A stretch of DNA of 11,737 nt from Actinomycetes bacterium (GTDB lineage Bacteria > Actinomycetota > Acidimicrobiia > Acidimicrobiales > RAAP-2): positions 1 through 11,737 of the forward strand of contig JAKABC010000037.1 of the NCBI GenBank assembly GCA_021802025.1. Reading direction: 5' to 3'. A program made the translations under genes and the position numbers. Of the stretch, positions 1 through 6,688 are shown piece after piece. The notes below the pieces were generated by a model that had not been told where the DNA came from, ran no database searches, and saw nothing but the letters and a program-made list of their open reading frames with translations. Position 1 is the stretch's first letter. Each line of letters starts with the position of its first letter.

Positions 1-1277
1 CCGAGGACCCCACCTGGGAGTCGGGTCAGTGCTCGGGCACGATGTACTGCGGGGACCACGACCACTACGACTTCTTGAACCGGGCCTTCGCCCACTTCAG
101 TCACGTGAACGTGCTCCAGCGAGACATGTGTCCGAGCGCGACCAAGTTCGAGGCGGAGATCATCGCGATGACCCTCGACCTGCTCGGTGGCGGTGCACTC
201 GCGGGCCGTCCCGGCGGGCTGGTCACCTCGGGCGGGAGCGGTTCGATCGCCCACGCCGTGCTGGCCTACCGCGACGCCAACGCGGCGCGCACGGGTCGGC
301 CCAACCTCATCAAGCCCGAGACGGCCCACCCGGCCTTCACTAAGGCCGGCCACCTGTTCGGGGTCGAGGTGCGCGTGGCGCCCGTCGACCCGGCGACCAC
401 GCGCGTCGACCTCGAGTGGGTCGCCGCGCACATCGACGCGGACACGATCGCCCTCGTGGGCTCGGCGACCAACTACGGCTACGGCACCGTCGATCCCATT
501 CCCGAGCTCGGCGCCCTGGCCCTCGAGCACGGCGTGGGACTGCACGTCGACGGCTGCCTGGGCGGTTTCATCCTCCCCTTCGGGCGCGAGCTGGGTGAGC
601 CGATCGCCCCCTTCGACTTCTCGGTCCCCGGCGTCACCACGATCTCGGCCGACACCCACAAGTACGGCTACGCGCTCAAGGGGACGAGCGTCCTGTGCTT
701 CGCCGACACGGCGCTGCGCGACAGCCAGTACTTCTTCCAGACCGACTGGTCCGGCGGCAAGTACTGCTCGCCGGGCATGGAGGGGTCACGCTCGGGCGGC
801 CTGCTCGCCGCGACCTGGGCGGCCATGGTCCACCTCGGGCGCGCGGGGTACCGGCGCTACGCGCGCGCCATCTTCGACACCGCCCACGCCCTGCGCGGCG
901 CCGTCGAGTCCCACCCGTCGCTGCGCGTCCTGGGTGACCCGACCTTCCTCTTCTCGTTCACCTCCGACGAGTTCGACGTCTATCACGTGAACGACTTCCT
1001 GCGCTCCCGAGGGTGGCGGCTCAACGGTCAGCAGTACCCCAACGCGCTGCACATGGCCGTCACCCGGCCCCAGACCCAGCCCGGGGTCGTCGAGCGCTGG
1101 AGCGCGGACCTGGCCGACGCGGTCGACTACGCCCGGGCCCACCGCGACGAGCCGGCCCGCTCGGGGGCGATCTACGGCGGCGTGGCCGGTGGTTGGTCCG
1201 AGGAGGCCGACGAGTTCATCCGGGCGGTCATGGCCGAGATGATGGACGACCAGCTCGCGGTGCCCCCGGCCCCGTGA
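1..1277 (+). CDS. Sphingosine-1-phosphate-lyase-like PLP-dependent enzyme (group II decarboxylase fold), 5'-truncated
   Basis: The reading frame is open from base 3 to the TGA at 1275-1277 and already encodes conserved family sequence (EDPTWESGQCSGT) before the first ATG at 42. The true start is therefore outside the window and the ATG at 42 is internal. The PLP-binding lysine is in DTHKYGYALKG (AAG at 660-662), and a second lysine six residues on matches the substrate-phosphate-contacting lysine of S1P lyases. The stretch QYFFQTDWSGGKYCSP followed by EGSRSGG closely resembles the active-site loop of yeast and human S1P lyase. Family members are PLP aldolases that split a phosphorylated 2-amino-alcohol into an aldehyde and phosphoethanolamine; others are amino-acid decarboxylases. 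No membrane anchor is visible in the part present. The end overlaps the kinase start by 4 nt, implying co-translation. The family call is firm; the substrate, and lyase versus decarboxylase activity, are inference. Confidence 0.88.
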   Translation, partial: EDPTWESGQCSGTMYCGDHDHYDFLNRAFAHFSHVNVLQRDMCPSATKFEAEIIAMTLDLLGGGALAGRPGGLVTSGGSGSIAHAVLAYRDANAARTGRPNLIKPETAHPAFTKAGHLFGVEVRVAPVDPATTRVDLEWVAAHIDADTIALVGSATNYGYGTVDPIPELGALALEHGVGLHVDGCLGGFILPFGRELGEPIAPFDFSVPGVTTISADTHKYGYALKGTSVLCFADTALRDSQYFFQTDWSGGKYCSPGMEGSRSGGLLAATWAAMVHLGRAGYRRYARAIFDTAHALRGAVESHPSLRVLGDPTFLFSFTSDEFDVYHVNDFLRSRGWRLNGQQYPNALHMAVTRPQTQPGVVERWSADLADAVDYARAHRDEPARSGAIYGGVAGGWSEEADEFIRAVMAEMMDDQLAVPPAP

Positions 1278-2797
1278 GCGACCTCTGCCTCGCGGTCGAC
1301 CTGGGCACGGGGGGTCCGAAGGTCGCCCTGGTGACCCTCGACGGTGAGGTCGTGGCCGTCGAGATCCACGCGGTGACGACCCACCTGGACCCGGCGGGGG
1401 CCGCGACCCAGGACCCCGAGGAGTGGTGGACCCTAATCGGTGCGGCGTCGAGGCGGCTCGTGGCGGCCGTCGACGCCTCGCGGGTGGTCGCTATCGGGGT
1501 GACCGGACAGTACGCGTCGACCGTGCCGGTGGACGCGTACGGCGCGCCGGTCGGGGAGTGCCTGACCTGGCTCGACACCCGGGGGGTGACCCACGCGCGC
1601 GCGGTCCTGGGCGGTCCGGTGATGGGCTACGCGCCGCGCAAGGTGGCGGCCTTCGTGCGCCGCAGCGCCGGCGCCCCGTCGCTCACCGCCGGCGACCCCC
1701 TGGGCCAGATCCTCTTCCTTGAGCGCGAGCGGCCCGAGGTCGCGGCGCGCACGCGCTGGTACAGCGAGCCGATCGACTACCTGACCGGGCGCATGACCGG
1801 GGTCGTGACGGGGTCACCGGCGTCGCGCCTGGCGCTGTGGCTGACCGACAACCGGGACCTCGCGACCGTCGGCTACGACCCTCGCCTCGTGCGACTGTCG
1901 GGTCTGCCCGGCGAGAAGCTCCCCCCGCTCGTGGCGACCGGCTCGGTGGTGGGGGGCCTCACCGCCCCGGCGGCCGACGCGCTGGGCCTGCGCGAGGGGA
2001 CCCCGGTCGTGGCCGCCGTGCCCGATCTGCACGCCGCCGCCCTCGGCGCGGGCGCGGTCGGCCCGTACCAGGCGCACGCGGCGCTCTCGACGACCGCCTG
2101 GGTCAGCTGTCCGGTGCCGCGCAAGAAGACCGACGTCGTGCACTCCATCGCCACCGTCCCGGGTCTGGGCGACGGCGGCTACCTCGTGATCGACAACCAA
2201 GAGACCGGGGCCCGCGCGCTCGAGTGGTGCCGCGACCTGCTCTGGCCCGGGGCGGCCTACGAGGAGCTCACGGCGCTCGCGGCGAGCGCCCCGCCCGGCG
2301 CGCACGGCGTGCGGGTCGGTCCGTGGCTGGCCGGCGAACGTTCCCCGGTGGAGGACAAGGCGCTGCGCGCGGTGGTGGCGGGGCTCGGGGTCGCCACGAG
2401 CCGGGCCGACGTCGTGCGCGCGGTGATGGAGGGGGTCGCGGCCAACGTGGCGTGGCTCTTCGGCCACGTTGAGCGCTTCACGGGCCGCCGTCTCGACCCC
2501 GTGTCGCTCGTCGGGGGCGGGGCCGAGTCGGCCCTGTGGTGCCAGATGGTCGCCGACGCGACCGGACGCACCGTCGTGCGCACCCCCCGCCCGCGTCTGG
2601 CCCCCCTGCGGGGAGTCGGGCACCTCTGCGCGCTGGCCCTCGGTTCGACGACGCTCGACGAGCTCGCCACCGGTGCCCGCGTGGGCGAGCGGTTCGAGCC
2701 CGCGGTCCGACCCGTGCGCAGCGACCTCGCCGCGCTGTATCGACTCGAGCGCGCGTGGCGGCGCACGCGACGCGACGCGCCGGCCGGTCTAGGCTGA
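1274..2797 (+). CDS. FGGY-family carbohydrate kinase (xylulokinase-like fold, substrate unknown)
   Basis: This 507-residue protein has the two actin-like domains of FGGY kinases, roughly residues 5-245 and 255-455. The ATP/phosphate loop is DLGTGGPK (9-16), the predicted catalytic base is D251 in AAVPDLHAA, and GERSP (354-358) and GGGAES (414-419) match the C-terminal signatures. These enzymes move phosphate from ATP to a sugar or polyol hydroxyl. The frame runs open from 1013, but recognisable kinase sequence begins only at the GTG at 1274, which overlaps the lyase stop (GTGA), so I use that start. The GQMHG substrate motif of E. coli XylB is GQYAS here (78-82), which argues against D-xylulose as substrate. 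It lies 6 nt before the esterase gene, and its last codons carry a -10-like hexamer. Kinase assignment is strong; the substrate is not known. Confidence 0.88.
   Translation: MSDLCLAVDLGTGGPKVALVTLDGEVVAVEIHAVTTHLDPAGAATQDPEEWWTLIGAASRRLVAAVDASRVVAIGVTGQYASTVPVDAYGAPVGECLTWLDTRGVTHARAVLGGPVMGYAPRKVAAFVRRSAGAPSLTAGDPLGQILFLERERPEVAARTRWYSEPIDYLTGRMTGVVTGSPASRLALWLTDNRDLATVGYDPRLVRLSGLPGEKLPPLVATGSVVGGLTAPAADALGLREGTPVVAAVPDLHAAALGAGAVGPYQAHAALSTTAWVSCPVPRKKTDVVHSIATVPGLGDGGYLVIDNQETGARALEWCRDLLWPGAAYEELTALAASAPPGAHGVRVGPWLAGERSPVEDKALRAVVAGLGVATSRADVVRAVMEGVAANVAWLFGHVERFTGRRLDPVSLVGGGAESALWCQMVADATGRTVVRTPRPRLAPLRGVGHLCALALGSTTLDELATGARVGERFEPAVRPVRSDLAALYRLERAWRRTRRDAPAGLG
2790..2795 (+). promoter_or_regulatory. 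Possible -10 element (TAGGCT) for the alpha/beta-hydrolase gene
   Basis: TAGGCT matches TANNNT and lies 8 nt before the GTG at 2804, so transcription would begin at or next to the start codon. It sits inside the last codons (CTA GGC TGA) of the kinase. No -35 box is visible. It may be an internal operon promoter, or chance. Confidence 0.3.
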
Positions 2798-2803
2798 CCC
2801 GAC

Positions 2804-3736
2804 GTGGGGCTGGACCCGGCGATCGAGCGGCTCCTCGCCGAGTCGCGGGCCGCCCCGGCGCCCGACCTCGAGTCGCTGAGCGTCGAGGAGCGACGTCGCC
2901 AGTTCCGCGCCGAGATGATCGGCCTCGGCCGGGACCCCGCGACGATGGCCCTGGTCGAAGAGCGCAGCCTCGACCTGGTCGATCGCCGGCTGGGGGCCCG
3001 CCTCTACGTGCCTCGCGACGAGGCCCCCGGGGCCGTCGTGCTCTACGCCCACGGGGGCTCGTTCGTGGTGGGCGACCTCGACTCCCACGACTGGCTCTGC
3101 CGGCGATTGGCCAGCGACCTGCGCCGGCGGATCGTGGCCCTCGACTACCGCCTGGCCCCCGAACACCCCTTCCCGGCCGCGCTCGAGGACGTCGTGGACG
3201 CCGTCGCCCACGTCGCGGCCCACCGCGACGAGCTGGGCCGCCCCGACGACCGGATCGTGCTCATGGGCGACTCCGCGGGCGCCAACCTCGTCGCGGTCGC
3301 CAGCCGCCTGGTGCGCGACGACGTCGAGCTCGCCGGGCAGGTCCTGTTGTACCCGACGCTCGGTCCCGAGGTGATGACCGAGTCGGCGCACCGCTACGGC
3401 ACCGGCTACCTCCTCGAGCTCGACCAGTTGGCGCGCGACTACCGGCGCTACCTCGCCGGCGCCGACCCCACCGACTGGCGGGTCAGCCCGCTGCTCTGCG
3501 GTGACCTGGCCGGCGTGGCGCCCGCGATCGTGGTGGTGGCCGAGTGCGACCCGTTGCGCGACGAGGCGGTCGCCTACGCCGGACTCCTCGAGCACTTCGC
3601 GGTGCCCGTCGAGCTCCTCGAGGCCAAGGGCATGGTCCACGGCTTCATCCGCTACGGCGGGGCCGTCCCGAGCGCCCTCGCGATCATCGACGACCTGGCC
3701 GCCCACGTGGGCCGACTCGTGCGATCTCCGTCGTGA
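2804..3736 (+). CDS. Alpha/beta-hydrolase, hormone-sensitive-lipase (HSL) family esterase
   Basis: The product is 310 residues, the usual size for bacterial HSL (family IV) carboxylesterases. The oxyanion-hole motif HGG is at 83-85, followed by the nucleophile elbow GDSAG with S157. The acid is probably D249 in ECDPLRD and the base H279 in VHGF, giving a complete catalytic triad in the expected order. DYRLAPEHPFPAALED is the typical family stretch between the HGG motif and the elbow. There is no signal peptide or membrane segment, so it is probably cytoplasmic. The GTG at 2804 is chosen because it lies 6 nt after the kinase stop; the protein starts MGLDPAIERL. The 3' end overlaps the sulfatase-type gene by 4 nt. 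It probably hydrolyses a short acyl or carboxyl ester in the same pathway. The family is certain; the substrate is unknown, and lactonase or amidase activity cannot be excluded. Confidence 0.9.
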   Translation: MGLDPAIERLLAESRAAPAPDLESLSVEERRRQFRAEMIGLGRDPATMALVEERSLDLVDRRLGARLYVPRDEAPGAVVLYAHGGSFVVGDLDSHDWLCRRLASDLRRRIVALDYRLAPEHPFPAALEDVVDAVAHVAAHRDELGRPDDRIVLMGDSAGANLVAVASRLVRDDVELAGQVLLYPTLGPEVMTESAHRYGTGYLLELDQLARDYRRYLAGADPTDWRVSPLLCGDLAGVAPAIVVVAECDPLRDEAVAYAGLLEHFAVPVELLEAKGMVHGFIRYGGAVPSALAIIDDLAAHVGRLVRSPS

Positions 3737-5172
3737 ACGTCCTGTTCGTCACGCTCGACCAGTTCCGCGCCGACAGTTACGGCGCCGCCGGCCACCCCCT
3801 CGTCACGACCCCCACCCTCGATCGGCTCGCCCGCGAGGGCGCCCGCCTCACTCGCCACTACTCCCAGGCGGCCCCCTGCTCGCCCGGCCGGGCCGCGCTC
3901 TACACCGGCACGTACCAGATGAACAACCGGGTCGTGGCCAACGGCACCCCGCTCGACCGACGCCTCGACAACCTGGCGCGCGTGGCCCGGCGCGCCGGCT
4001 TCGATCCGACGCTCTTCGGCTACACCGATCAAGGGGTCGACCCCGTCGAGGCGCTCGGGCCCGACGACCCGCGCCTCGACGACTACGACGGGGTGCTCCC
4101 GGGTTTCTCGGTCGGGCTCTACCTTCCGAACTCCCAGGCCGGTTACATCCAGTACCTGCGCGCCCTGGGCTACGACGTGGCCAGCGGCTGGGAGGCGGCG
4201 GTAATCGACGAGTCCTCCCGACCGGCCGAGCACTCCCTGAGCGCCTTTCTCACCGACCGCTTCCTCGGGTGGCTGGATCGCCAGGCGTCGGGCTGGTTCG
4301 CCCACCTGAGCTACCTGCGTCCCCACCCGCCCTACGCCGCGGCGGGCGAGTACGCGCGCCTCTACGATCCGCGCGACGTGCCCCCGGCGATTCCCCCGGT
4401 GGACGAGGGTGCCCGCCACCCCCTGCATCGCGCGGCCCTCACCTGGCCGCTGTCGGCGGCCACCGACCCGGGCGCCGTGGCGCGACTGCGGGCCCAGTAC
4501 TACGGGATGGTCAGCGAGGTGGACGCCCAGTTGGGTCGGGTGGTCGAGGCGATCGAGGCCCGGGGCGAGTGGGGCGAGACGCTCGTGGTGGTGACCTCGG
4601 ATCACGGCGACCAGCTGGGCGACCACGGCCTGAAAGAGAAGCTCGGCTTCTTCCCCCAGAGCTACCACATCATCGGCTTGTGGCGGGACCCGCGCCTCGG
4701 CCCGCGCGTGGTCGAGCGACTCACCGAGAACGTCGACCTGCTGGCCACGCTGGCCGAGAGCCTCGGCCTCGAGGCGCCGGCCCAGTGTGACGGTCATTCG
4801 CTCACCCCGCTGCTCGAGGGGCGCGAGGTGGAGTGGCGTGGCGCCGCGCACTACGAGTGGGACAGTCGCTATCTCTTGTTGCGGGGTGAGCACGCCCCGC
4901 CCGGCGAGGTGCTCGCCCAGCGCAACCTCGCCGTGACGCTCACCGAGGACCTGGCCTACGTCCAGTTCGGGGACGGGTCGTTTCGCTGCTTCGACCTAGC
5001 CGCGGACCCCACCTGGCGCACCGAGTGCACCGACGCCGACCGTGTGCTCGGCGCCGCCCAGACCCAACTCCTCTGGCGCCAGCGCCACCTGCGCCGCGAG
5101 GGGACCGATCTGCTGCTCTCGCGCGAGCGCTTCGGCAACTGGCCGAGCGACTTGCGCCCGGCGCTGGTCTAG
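3733..5172 (+). CDS. Sulfatase / phosphonate monoester hydrolase-type enzyme (alkaline phosphatase superfamily)
   Basis: This 479-residue protein contains the sulfatase signature CSPGR with C49, the cysteine normally converted to formylglycine by FGE. Predicted metal ligands are D9, D290 and H291 (SDHGDQLGDHG), with N70, H198 (LRPHPPY) and K303 around the active site. As I recall Rhizobium PMH, these correspond to D12, C57, N78, H218, D324 and K337 there, and long stretches such as the MNNRVV.NGTPLD and HPPY regions also match it. Likely reactions are hydrolysis of sulfate esters, phosphonate monoesters or phosphodiesters; this group is known for promiscuity. No signal peptide is seen, so it is predicted cytoplasmic. 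The GTG at 3733 overlaps the esterase stop and gives MNVLFVTLDQFRAD, the usual N-terminus; the frame upstream of it is a non-coding extension. One odd residue is D99 where I recall T107 in Rhizobium PMH. No maturase gene is in the window. Confidence 0.9.
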   Translation: MNVLFVTLDQFRADSYGAAGHPLVTTPTLDRLAREGARLTRHYSQAAPCSPGRAALYTGTYQMNNRVVANGTPLDRRLDNLARVARRAGFDPTLFGYTDQGVDPVEALGPDDPRLDDYDGVLPGFSVGLYLPNSQAGYIQYLRALGYDVASGWEAAVIDESSRPAEHSLSAFLTDRFLGWLDRQASGWFAHLSYLRPHPPYAAAGEYARLYDPRDVPPAIPPVDEGARHPLHRAALTWPLSAATDPGAVARLRAQYYGMVSEVDAQLGRVVEAIEARGEWGETLVVVTSDHGDQLGDHGLKEKLGFFPQSYHIIGLWRDPRLGPRVVERLTENVDLLATLAESLGLEAPAQCDGHSLTPLLEGREVEWRGAAHYEWDSRYLLLRGEHAPPGEVLAQRNLAVTLTEDLAYVQFGDGSFRCFDLAADPTWRTECTDADRVLGAAQTQLLWRQRHLRREGTDLLLSRERFGNWPSDLRPALV

Positions 5173-5180
5173 AGCGCCCC

Positions 5181-5873
5181 TCAGCCCGCGTCCGCGCGCA
5201 GGGCGGGTCCGTCGAAGTGGTCGACCGTCGCGAACTCCTCGACCTGGCGGCGGCGCAGTCGCGTGGGGCGGTGCTCGGGGTAGCCGAGTACCACCACGGC
5301 CGCCACGGCCATCGTCTCGGGCAGGTGCAGGAGCTGTCGCAGGGTGGGTTCGTTACGGGTGCCCACCGTCGTGATCACCCCACCGAGGTCGCGGGCACGC
5401 GCCGCGAGCAGCAGGCTCCACACGAAGGGGTAGACCGAGGCGCCGCCGACCAGGCCGTAGCGCTCGAGGTCGCGGTCGGTGGCGGCCAGGCACGTGAGGT
5501 CGGCGGCGACCACCAGCATCGCCGGGGCTAGGCCCATCGTCTCGGCGAAGCCGTCGGGCTTGGAGGCGGCCTCGGCGTGGGCCCGCTGGGTCGCCGCGGC
5601 GTGGCGGTCGGCCTCGCTCGCGAGTGGGGAGAAGGGGATCAGCCCGGCCAGGACGTGGGCCACGTAGTCGTGCCACGCGTCGAGGTAGGCCTCGCCGACC
5701 GCGGCCTTGAGCGCCGGGTCCCGCACGACGACGACGCGCCACGCCTGGCGATTGCCACCCGAGGGCGCGAAGCGCGCGTCGTCGAGGATCTCGCGCACGA
5801 GGGCGTCCTCGACGGGGCGGTCGACGAAGCGGCGGATCGACCCGGTCGTCCGCAACGCCTCGCGCAGGTCCAT
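5181..5873 (-). CDS. Nitroreductase-family FMN-dependent oxidoreductase
   Basis: The 230-residue product starts MDLREALRTTGSIRRF, with the FMN-phosphate-binding SIRRF motif at 12-16. APSGGNRQAW (36-45) is the second hallmark of the nitroreductase fold. The C-terminal part contains a helix-rich LLLAARARDLGG stretch and VVVLGYP, also typical. These are soluble homodimeric FMN enzymes that use NAD(P)H to reduce nitro groups, quinones, enones or related compounds, or that act as specialised dehydrogenases; substrate cannot be read from sequence. The ATG at 5873 lies 6 nt after TAGGGT, with a TAGACA box 17 bp further upstream, so it likely has its own promoter rather than relying on read-through from the ABC genes 32 bp away. 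It converges on the sulfatase-type gene, 8 bp between stops. Confidence 0.87.
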   Translation of the reverse strand: MDLREALRTTGSIRRFVDRPVEDALVREILDDARFAPSGGNRQAWRVVVVRDPALKAAVGEAYLDAWHDYVAHVLAGLIPFSPLASEADRHAAATQRAHAEAASKPDGFAETMGLAPAMLVVAADLTCLAATDRDLERYGLVGGASVYPFVWSLLLAARARDLGGVITTVGTRNEPTLRQLLHLPETMAVAAVVVLGYPEHRPTRLRRRQVEEFATVDHFDGPALRADAG

Positions 5874-5879
5874 CGCCTC

Positions 5880-5908
5880 ACCCTAGGACCGTGTCGGCCC
5901 CGTGTCTA
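5880..5908 (-). promoter_or_regulatory. Predicted sigma-A-type promoter of the nitroreductase gene
   Basis: Read on the - strand, TAGACA (5903-5908, five of six matches to TTGACA) is separated by exactly 17 bp from TAGGGT (5880-5885). The ATG follows 6 nt later, predicting a leaderless transcript; the GAGGCG spacer could alternatively act as a weak ribosome-binding site. The -35 box overlaps the TAG stop of the permease gene. This is the most complete promoter in the window. Confidence 0.55.
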
Positions 5909-6688
5909 GGCGTCGCGGCGGGTGAGCGCGGTGGCGGCAGCCGCCATCAATACGGTCGCGTAGAGGGCCAGGACGAGCAGCGACGCGCCCGCGCTGAAGG
6001 CGTGGGCCGGCGGCGACACCGACTCCATGGACTGGCCCAGCGTCGAGGGCTCGAAGCGGCCGATGGTGTTCTGCCAGCTCGAGGGGAGGAGGAACGTGAC
6101 GATGGGCAGCACCAGGATCAAGGAGGTGAAGACGCTGATGCACGCGGCGCTCTGGCGCAGCAGCCAGCCCAGCGCCATGCCGATCGTCCCGAGCAGGGTC
6201 AGGTAGAGGCCGCCGAAGAGCACGGCCCGCAAGACGGTCGGAGTCGACAACGACGCCGTGGGTACGACCCCGGAGTAGATGGCCTGGCCCATGAGGAACG
6301 TGACGAAGACCGCCACCTCGCTCACCACCAGCAGCGACCCCACGAGCACGGCCAGCTTGGCGAGGACGACCTCGACTCGTCGGGGCGTGGCGGCGAGGGT
6401 GGACCGGATCGAGCCCGAGGAGTACTCCGCGGTGACAAAGAGGGCGCCGATGACCCCCACGGCGAACTGGGCGAAGAGGGTCCCGCCGAGACTCGTGGTT
6501 ACCGGGTCGAAGCCGATGTGGGCCTCGGGGTGCGCGGTCCAGTGCGTGCGGATCGAGGCGGTGATGAGGGCCCCGATGCCGATGGTGAGCACGAAGGTGA
6601 TCGCCACGCCCATGATCGACGAGCGCACGGAGCGGAACTTGAGCCACTCCGAGCGGATCACCGAGGCCAGCGTGGGGTGGGCGCTCAC
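5906..6688 (-). CDS. ABC-2-type transporter permease subunit
   Basis: The 260-residue protein has about six hydrophobic segments (roughly 25-45, 66-87, 108-130, 151-176, 181-202, 232-255). It begins with a short cytoplasmic region containing SEWLKFRSVRSS, the N-terminal pattern of actinobacterial ABC-2 permeases. It sits in the cytoplasmic membrane and would pair with the ATPase encoded immediately upstream as a dimeric exporter. Starting at the GTG 6686-6688 makes it overlap the ATPase stop by 4 nt (GTGA), implying translational coupling and 1:1 production. The central AEYSSGSIRSTLAATP region, linking segments 2 and 3, is conserved in this family. The exported substrate is unknown; relatives move drugs, lipids, antibiotics or polysaccharides. 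The stop codon is shared with the -35 box of the nitroreductase promoter. Confidence 0.87.
   Translation of the reverse strand: MSAHPTLASVIRSEWLKFRSVRSSIMGVAITFVLTIGIGALITASIRTHWTAHPEAHIGFDPVTTSLGGTLFAQFAVGVIGALFVTAEYSSGSIRSTLAATPRRVEVVLAKLAVLVGSLLVVSEVAVFVTFLMGQAIYSGVVPTASLSTPTVLRAVLFGGLYLTLLGTIGMALGWLLRQSAACISVFTSLILVLPIVTFLLPSSWQNTIGRFEPSTLGQSMESVSPPAHAFSAGASLLVLALYATVLMAAAATALTRRDA

Noticed and set aside
1013..1273. In-frame N-terminal extension of the FGGY kinase beginning at ATG 1013
   Set aside because: It lies wholly inside the lyase gene in another frame, has Arg/Gly-rich shadow composition, and recognisable kinase sequence starts only at GTG 1274.
2789..3706. 305-codon - strand frame antisense to the esterase gene
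   Set aside because: The opposite strand encodes a complete HSL triad; this frame is Val/Gly/His-rich with no recognisable motif.
3544..3732. Upstream extension of the sulfatase-type gene from ATG 3544
   Set aside because: It overlaps the catalytic end of the esterase and is low-complexity; the family N-terminus begins precisely at GTG 3733.
3652..4893. 413-codon - strand frame antisense to the sulfatase-type gene
   Set aside because: It mirrors the codon structure of a gene with a clear catalytic motif set; no recognisable domain and typical GC-driven antisense composition.
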